This document shows, in pieces, positions 58,017-64,000 of a stretch of 64,000 nt of DNA. The notes under the pieces are model-generated. The model made no database searches. It saw only the letters and a program-made list of their open reading frames with translations, and was not told where the DNA came from. The DNA comes from Oikopleura dioica (taxonomy: Eukaryota > Chordata > Appendicularia > Copelata > Oikopleuridae): contig OU015567.1 of assembly GCA_907165135.1 (NCBI GenBank), positions 7,073,001-7,137,000 of the forward strand. Reading direction: 5' to 3'. Made by a program: the position numbers and the translations under genes. The stretch's first letter is position 1. Every line of letters begins with the position of its first letter.

Positions 58017-60264
58017 TTAACGGTAACTGGAAGAAACTTGAGGGTCAGCAACTAATAATCAGTTAAATAAGAGGATATTACCAGTCCTCAAGATATTGAG
58101 CGCCTTTTGCCGGTCGCCCTTTTTCAAAAGAATATAAACAGCTAGCAGCACAGTTTTATGTGAAATGAGCTCGGGAGGAACTGCCTCGCGCACTTTAGCC
58201 AACTGGTCGCACGCTCGGTTGTAATCTCCATTTACACAGTAGGCTAAAATACAGTTTCTTTCTTTGACTGAAGACGAGGGAGGTACCTGCTGCAAGATTT
58301 GAACTAGCTAGAACTTTTGCTTGTTGAACTGAGGTTGGGCAAGTCATATTCATTGGATTCTGAGACCAGGAAAGGTCCATATTCATCCATTTCAGAGCGT
58401 CTTGTGCGTGAGAAATTGCTTGTTTGTAAACTTTGCAAGCTTCTGTTATTTCATTTAGTTCCATGAGTGCTTCGCCCTTTAGAAGATATTAAATTTTGAT
58501 TTAGAAGTTCAATTTCACCTTGTACATGTTCGCGAAGTAATTATACCCATGCTCTGGATATTTTTCAAGAGATTTGTTCGTAAAATTGACCGTTTCTGAA
58601 TATTTTCCAAGGCGCAGGCAAACAAAACCGAGTGTTACATAAATCATCGAATTCATTCGTTGCATCGCTTTCACTTCCTCCTGTGACATCCCAGGCGTTT
58701 TCATTGACGGACTGTAACTCAGCGCATTGTGCAAGCATTTGTAAGCGTAACAGTAGGAAAGCCGAGGGTTCGTATCTGGTTGATCGAGCTCGATTGTCTG
58801 TTGTTTGTGGTTTGCAATTGCTAAGCGGGCGCAACCTGAATTTTGAAGTTTTACACTGTAAAATTTACAGGGAAAGTAGAGGATGAACTGTACCTTCACC
58901 AATTTCTGTAATCACTTTTTCCTCTTCTTTAGCACTTTCGTGTTTATAAGCGATACAACATTCTGCCAATCTGTACCAGACTGAGGGTTGATCATACAAT
59001 GTTTCCGACGCCTTAATTTAATAGGACGAGGGTACTCTTCCATGATTTCCACGTACCTTCAAAAGAAGTCCAAAGGCCTCTTCACTTTTGCCATGATACA
59101 ATTTTGTTACCGCGATGTTCATAACTAGCCTCGCTCTCAGGTCCGTGCTGGGGCGGCCGTTCAGAAAGGGAAGTTGATGCTTACTAAATATTTTGTCCAA
59201 AAAGTCGACAAATTCGTCTTTACCAGAAGATTTCATCATGTTCTTCGAGTGCCTTTTGGAACGTCCCAGCGGCGAGAAGGTGTTTATGCATCCGATGGTA
59301 AATGATTCCAAGGTTGTTAAAATACATCGTTTTGCAGGACTCTCCAAGCTCCGAAGACTCCTGTCTTGATTCAACGATCGGCTCGGAGTTGAGTATCTTC
59401 ATCGCTTTTATGTCATTCCCGCGATTGATTTCGAACGCCGCTTTGGCAAAGATTGATAGATTTGTTGAAGACTTTGTAAGAGTCTTGATGTCTTTGGAAG
59501 ATGGCTGCTTTGGGCGCTCTTCTCCGATGCAACAGGGATAGAGATACGCTCGACAGTAACAGGCATTGATTCTTGTTCGCCATGTTTTTTGAAGTTCTGG
59601 TCTGAAGGAGTTAACACACATCTGATCTCAAAGTCAGAAACATGTACTTACGACCAGTTCTCTGCTCCGTTGACGATACTGCTCATATTCTCCAAAACAG
59701 TCAGTGCGGTCATCGGATCTCGTTGAGCTAGATGAGCGTCCGCAGCTAGATGGAGAATTTTCAGCTGAAATTCTTGAGACAAACTTGTCGAGTCAGATTC
59801 GACATCTTCTTCGAACAGCTCCAGTAAATTCTCAAGGATCAACAACGTGTCAGCGTATTTCTTTTGACGAAAAACCGTGACAGCTTTGTTGTACAAAAAG
59901 ACCGGGAACTTCTTGACAAGAGTTTTTTGATCGTAGCCGGACTCTTTCAAGCAAACAGAGTTCAACTAACATTGGATTGTCTTGATTCTTCCTTGATATC
60001 AATGATGAAAAATGATCAAATCCTTTCCTGTTTCATGTTGCTATCAAACTCGTCGCATTGTTCGAACCCTGCTTTTCTGAACTGGCAAAGCTGGATATTG
60101 CTAAGTATGCGCATATCGTTGGGTCGGAGTTTGGACAACTCATATAAATCATGCAGCGCTTTTTCTATGTCCCCAGCTTTGTAGTGTTTCCGACTGCTTT
60201 CTGCTAGCTCTTGCTCCTTTTCGGTATATACGATTGATTGGTTGTTGCTCGGCTTTTCGCCCAT
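58017..60264 (-). CDS. CNOT10: CCR4-NOT complex subunit 10
   Basis: TPR-rich scaffold that, with CNOT11, docks on the N-terminal part of CNOT1 in the cytoplasmic deadenylase complex. Exons 60264-60028, 59965-59652, 59601-59224, 59183-59057, 59011-58894, 58835-58519, 58476-58287, 58243-58082, 58051-58017 give 625 residues. Seen: TEKEQELAESSRKHYKAGDI at the N-terminus, FEINRGNDIKAMKILNSEPI, MYFNNLGIIYHRMHKHLLAA, PSVWYRLAECCIAYKHESAK and VPPELISHKTVLLAVYILLK. Intron 1 starts GAAAGG, the same donor as DIMT1 intron 2. Human CNOT10 is longer (~744) because of disordered loops missing here. First gene of the operon-like trio. Confidence 0.92.
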
Positions 60265-60617
60265 TCTGAACTTGTTTCAGAGGCAACAGTGATTTTCATT
60301 CATTAGTTTTATTTAGATATTTAATCAATATTAAGATATTAAAAAGGCAGGTTATCGAAGCAAAAGAATAGTAAAAAAGTCGTACACATGTTTGATTTGT
60401 TGAGAAATTGAAATTGAAGAAAAGCAAGCAAAAAGATAGAAGAAGTACGCTTGGCGAAGATAGAGAGAAAGGGATTCCAAGAGGAAGCGCGCGGGAAAAA
60501 GAGAGAAAGAGAGGGAGGGAGAGGGTTAAAGTTCAGTAGATTCGGCTATTTACGATACTTTGATAGAAGCGTTACTTTGCTTTGAGGTAATGAAAACAAG
60601 GGGACAGAAACAGGAGT
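60265..60617. other. Spacer between CNOT10 and the VPS10 receptor 3' end
   Basis: Same-strand spacer. The part next to the receptor is purine-rich on the plus strand (GAGAGAAAGAGAGGGAGGGA near 60500), thus pyrimidine-rich in the transcripts. No exon supported. Confidence 0.5.
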
Positions 60618-63600
60618 TTATTGTTGTGAGCCAAAAACGTTAGCGATTTCGTCGTGCTCAACAATTGGCTCTTCATCATTATCCTCTCCGTTGACAGGAA
60701 TGTGATGAGGACGGACAAAAAGCTTTATCCTAGGCAATATGTATCGTTTTCCTGCAAAGACCAAGGCAATAATGAGGATTATGAAAATCAAGAAGGTAAA
60801 TAACATTCCGGCGCGACCAGTGGTTTCGTACGGCTCAAGGGTCCCGTCGTCTTCGGCGATATAAATAGAATGAATAATTAAGTGATTATCGTTGTGCGCT
60901 TTGATAAGGCCCTGTATCAGATCCTCGCGGAACTCGTCCTTGTCTCCCGTAAAGTCTTCCGATAGATGGGCGTAGATGTACATCAGTGTTAAGTTTCCCG
61001 AGAGTGAGTGGCTAACTGGCAAGATGTCGATGTCAGTTTCGAAATTGAAGTGGTATTTATTGACGAGCTCGTCGACCTTGTCATCCTCAAGCATTTTCGT
61101 CAGCAGCAACGTTTTGATGTATTCTTTGATTGCTTGGTACTCTTGATCGTGAGCGGGAGAAACTCTGAATGAAACACAGTCAATTGAATCCAAGGAAGGG
61201 AGGAACTTACATCGAGCTTTGAAAATGCACCTGAATCATCTGAAGATCAGGAGAAGTTTTCATTCGACACTGACTCGTCGTCGTCCCCAAAGTCGACCTT
61301 ACGCTTACTTGGACGTCTAATTGCAGATCCGCAGAGTAGCGATTAGGAAAAGTTACTAAATAATATTGAATCAGAGGAATACATGCATGACATACCATTA
61401 ATAAAAGGAGTGTTCTGCTCAGAAAAGCCTTCATTGTTTCTGAATCCATCTCCTGACCATGTGAAGGAAACAGGGCCACTAATCTGATCGAGTCCATGAA
61501 AATCCAACCAGTGACCATTTTCATCCGATACATGAACATTTAGCTCGTTGATAAATCCGACTTTTGTAAATCGAGGACAGTAGAGTAGCGCGTTCGAGAT
61601 TTTTTGCAAAACTAATGATTGAGCTTGCTTTTGGAAGATTAATTTCCTGATCACCTGTGAAAGATTCGGTGTTTTTGGATAACTCGTCGCTCACGTGGAT
61701 AGTGTATTTGCCAAAAGGGAGGTCTTTGTACACAAACTTGTCCGTCGTCTTATTAGCAATTACCTTCTGTTCGTCTTCGGAAAATAATGTCCACTGAAAC
61801 GGAGGAGTACCGCAGGAATCAAGCAGCTCTGCAGAAAATGCAAGTGGTCCCTCGAGGAAAACCTTCCCTCCAATATCTATTTTGGACTTTTTACAATCGT
61901 CGTTTCCTGAAACCGTTAGCATGAAATATCCATTCGTGTAATCTACCTGATGCCCACGAAAATTCCGTGCCGCATAGATTTCCAGGGGCTTTGATCGGCA
62001 GCAACGACGATTTACGAAGATAGCCGTTGTAGTCTTTCAAATAGCTGCAACGATGGTCCTCGACTACCTTGAGATTGTTTTGGCAGAAGTAATCATTCAT
62101 TGAACAAGATTTACAAGGCTTCTGCATTGATTTTTCTTTGGATGATTTCTCAAACGACTCAGAATTGTAGCAACTGTAATTGATTGACAAAATGCTCTAC
62201 AGACTGCGATATTGAGTCTTAAGACTAAAAGATAAGACTTAAGGGACCTGGGCGAGCAGCGCTGAGCCAAACTTCACGCGCTCGCCGTTCTTGTTAGAAA
62301 TAAGATTTTTGAAATTTCTTTTGTAAATTATATCTCCAAATCCTCAGCTTTCTGTTCCAATTCTTAGTTTTTCTCTATCATTCTTGGTTGATGAGCTAGC
62401 GAGAAAAGAGAAGCCCAACTTCAAAAGGCATCAAGTCTTGCAAACTTAATTTTTCTTCATAAAATTAGCACCATTGAAAAGCGCGTTAAATTCTGAACAG
62501 ATCCCACTCCATCAGCTTAACTAAATGGGTACTCATTGGCGTGTAAGGCCAGATAAACAAGATAACTTAGCGCCCGCCCAGCGGGAATCATGTCCAGGAA
62601 GCCCAAAATAGCTAAATCGGAGCGTCCAGCCGTGCCGCGACCAGCTGCCCGCGCTAAGTAGTTCTCTTTATCTGGCCTTACACGCCAATGAGTACCGATT
62701 TAGTTAAGCTGATGGAGTGGGATCTGTTCAGAATTGAACGCTCTTTTCAATGGTGCTAATTTTATGAAGAAAAAATTAAGTTTGCAAGACTTGATGCCTT
62801 TTGAAGTCGGGCTTCTCTTTTTTTCGCTAGCTCATCAACCAAGAATGATAGAGAAAAACTAAGAATTGGAACAGAAAGCTGAGGATTTGGAGATATAATT
62901 TACAAAAAGAAATTTCAAAAATCTTATTTCTATCAAGAACGGCGAGCGCGTGAAGTTTGGCTCAGCGCTGCTCGCCCAGGTCCCTTAAAACTAAAGTTTT
63001 TCAACCGTAACTTGACAAGGGTTTCTTTCTCCAGTATGAAATCTCCGCTCCAATCGTATTTTTATCATCGCAGTTTGAGTATACCCACGACTCGTAGTCG
63101 CTCTCCTTGCAGTACTCATACAAATGAGCAATGTTGATCGAAATCGTGACCCATTGATGATTACCGTTATGGGCAAATACGATAAATTCTTCAGCGCCTT
63201 CTCCTTTTGTCCAAATCGCATCTAACGAAGATTCGGAGATTTAGAGATAAACTCAAGAAAGAATCCTTACCAGAGACAATAGGCTCAGTCGACATTTGAA
63301 TCGTCTTCCAATTTTGTCCATCATCAACGGTATAATACAGCTCAATTGACTTCTCAGGAATCACGACTAAAATCGACCCATAATCGAGAAAAGCGTGAAG
63401 ACTTCGTGTATTCTCCAATTTTCCCGGAAAAGAAGGACTCTTCCATGTCTTCCCAGCATCGTTTGTTATAAACAAATTAAGCTTATCGCTCAGTTGCGGG
63501 CCCACAGAGCCCATAGCCAGGACAAATCCTGGCATGAGCTTTTTCGAAATGACTGTTGGAACATAAACTCCCGTGGATAGGTACGCATCTTCTAAGTGAA

Positions 63601-64000
63601 TGTTCAAAGTATCTCCCTCTGCTATTTCTTCAGTTGACAGAGGCTGGGAAAGTACTGACCAGCTTTTTCCTCCATTCCATGTGATCACCGATTGATAACG
63701 ATCATCATAGTAATGATTCGCCAAAAAGCACCCTCTCAACCCTTTCACTTGATGAATATCAGCGTTGAAAACATTTGGTTGGATCGAAACACTCATGCAA
63801 CCCGTCGCTACTCGATCAAAAAACTTCACGTCCGTCAATGACTCGCGGAACTGCACACCATTCTCGTCAGAAACGTACAAATTACAAATACCACTGGCGT
63901 GCTTGACAGCGAGAAGAATGAAGTTTTGGTCCGTGGAGATAATGTGAAAATCTTCATGAGAAACTTCAGCAGGAAAAGATGTGCGTTGGAAAGGCAGACG
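60618..64000 (-). CDS. Sortilin/SorCS-type VPS10-domain receptor, 3' part only
   Basis: Type I sorting receptor, continuing beyond the window at its 5' end. Exons run approximately 64000-63270, 63228-63020, 62177-61940, 61909-61652, 61606-61397, 61357-61211 and 61168-60618. The beta-propeller part shows Asp-box-like repeats (ITWNGGKSWSVLS, FITNDAGKTWKSP, YYTVDDGQNWKTI). Next are the cysteine-rich 10CC module (YEYCKESDYESWVYSNCDD; CKSCSMNDYFCQNN), a PKD-like domain (FSAELLDSCGTPPFQWTLFS), a membrane-proximal region, a transmembrane helix (MLFTFLIFIILIIALVFAGK) and a ~45-residue acidic tail. A PKD-like domain points to the SorCS branch. The foldback element at 62239-62988 sits in the intron between the two 10CC exons, whose donor is best read as GTCAAG after RKKP. 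Confidence 0.85.
62239..62988. mobile_element. TTAA-flanked foldback element in VPS10 receptor intron, 750 bp
   Basis: TTAAGGGACCTGGGCGAGC at 62239 is mirrored by GCTCGCCCAGGTCCCTTAA ending 62988. Arms of about 330 bases match almost base for base (AACTTCACGCGCTCGCC; CTCCATCAGCTTAACTAAAT; GGCGTGTAAGGCCAGATAAA), around a spacer of roughly 75 bases. The high arm identity implies recent insertion or active homogenisation. The ends share TTAAGG with the element at 27529-28300, though the bodies differ. Confidence 0.85.

Overview
The window looks like chromosomal DNA from a compact invertebrate chordate genome. An appendicularian tunicate of the Oikopleura type is the best fit. The evidence is: animal-only genes (caudal-type homeobox, huntingtin, a VPS10-domain receptor); mostly 40-60 bp introns with TTT(N)AG-type acceptors; a large minority of introns that start with GA instead of GT; and genes of one strand packed 45-150 bp apart, often with an intron-like acceptor just before the ATG, as expected for operons resolved by spliced-leader trans-splicing. 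I could not run a search, so the species is an inference. All exon models were built by hand from reading frame, splice sites and remembered family sequence, and most close exactly in phase.

Layout. 1-1.6 kb: repeats only. 1.6-13.1 kb (+): DIMT1 (18S rRNA dimethyltransferase), casein kinase 1 gamma and an hnRNP M-like protein, with two dispersed inverted-repeat families in introns and spacers. 13.6-18.4 kb (+): AMP deaminase, with a two-exon 63-residue gene on the opposite strand inside its 1.5 kb intron. 19.2-22.9 kb (+): a receptor with four C-type lectin domains, a trefoil-like module and one membrane span. 23.1-30.7 kb: small, mostly unrecognised genes (a secreted basic peptide, a candidate N-myristoylated protein, several membrane proteins) and two foldback elements. 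30.8-37.6 kb (-): a complete huntingtin without polyglutamine, preceded by a 1.2 kb degenerate repeat array. 39.3-47.9 kb (+): NOL6, serine racemase and an RNF146-like RING-WWE gene in operon-like spacing, followed by a second RNF146-like copy. NOL6 holds a 3.1 kb intron made of nested inverted repeats. 49.3-50.4 kb (+): RABGGTB. 51.8-52.8 kb (+): Cdx. 60.3-53.1 kb (-): CNOT10, SNAPC4-like and an RRM/coiled-coil/RGG protein, again operon-like. 60.6-64.0 kb (-): the 3' part of a sortilin/SorCS-type receptor whose 5' end lies outside the window.

Themes. Ribosome biogenesis (DIMT1, NOL6) and RNA metabolism (hnRNP M-like, CNOT10, SNAPC4-like, RRM-RGG) are well represented, which is usual for operon genes in such genomes. 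The notable non-genic features are frequent GA-AG introns, foldback elements inside introns, and a nest of palindromic minisatellites inside NOL6. The most novel protein-coding candidates are the short multi-exon genes that plain ORF calling misses.
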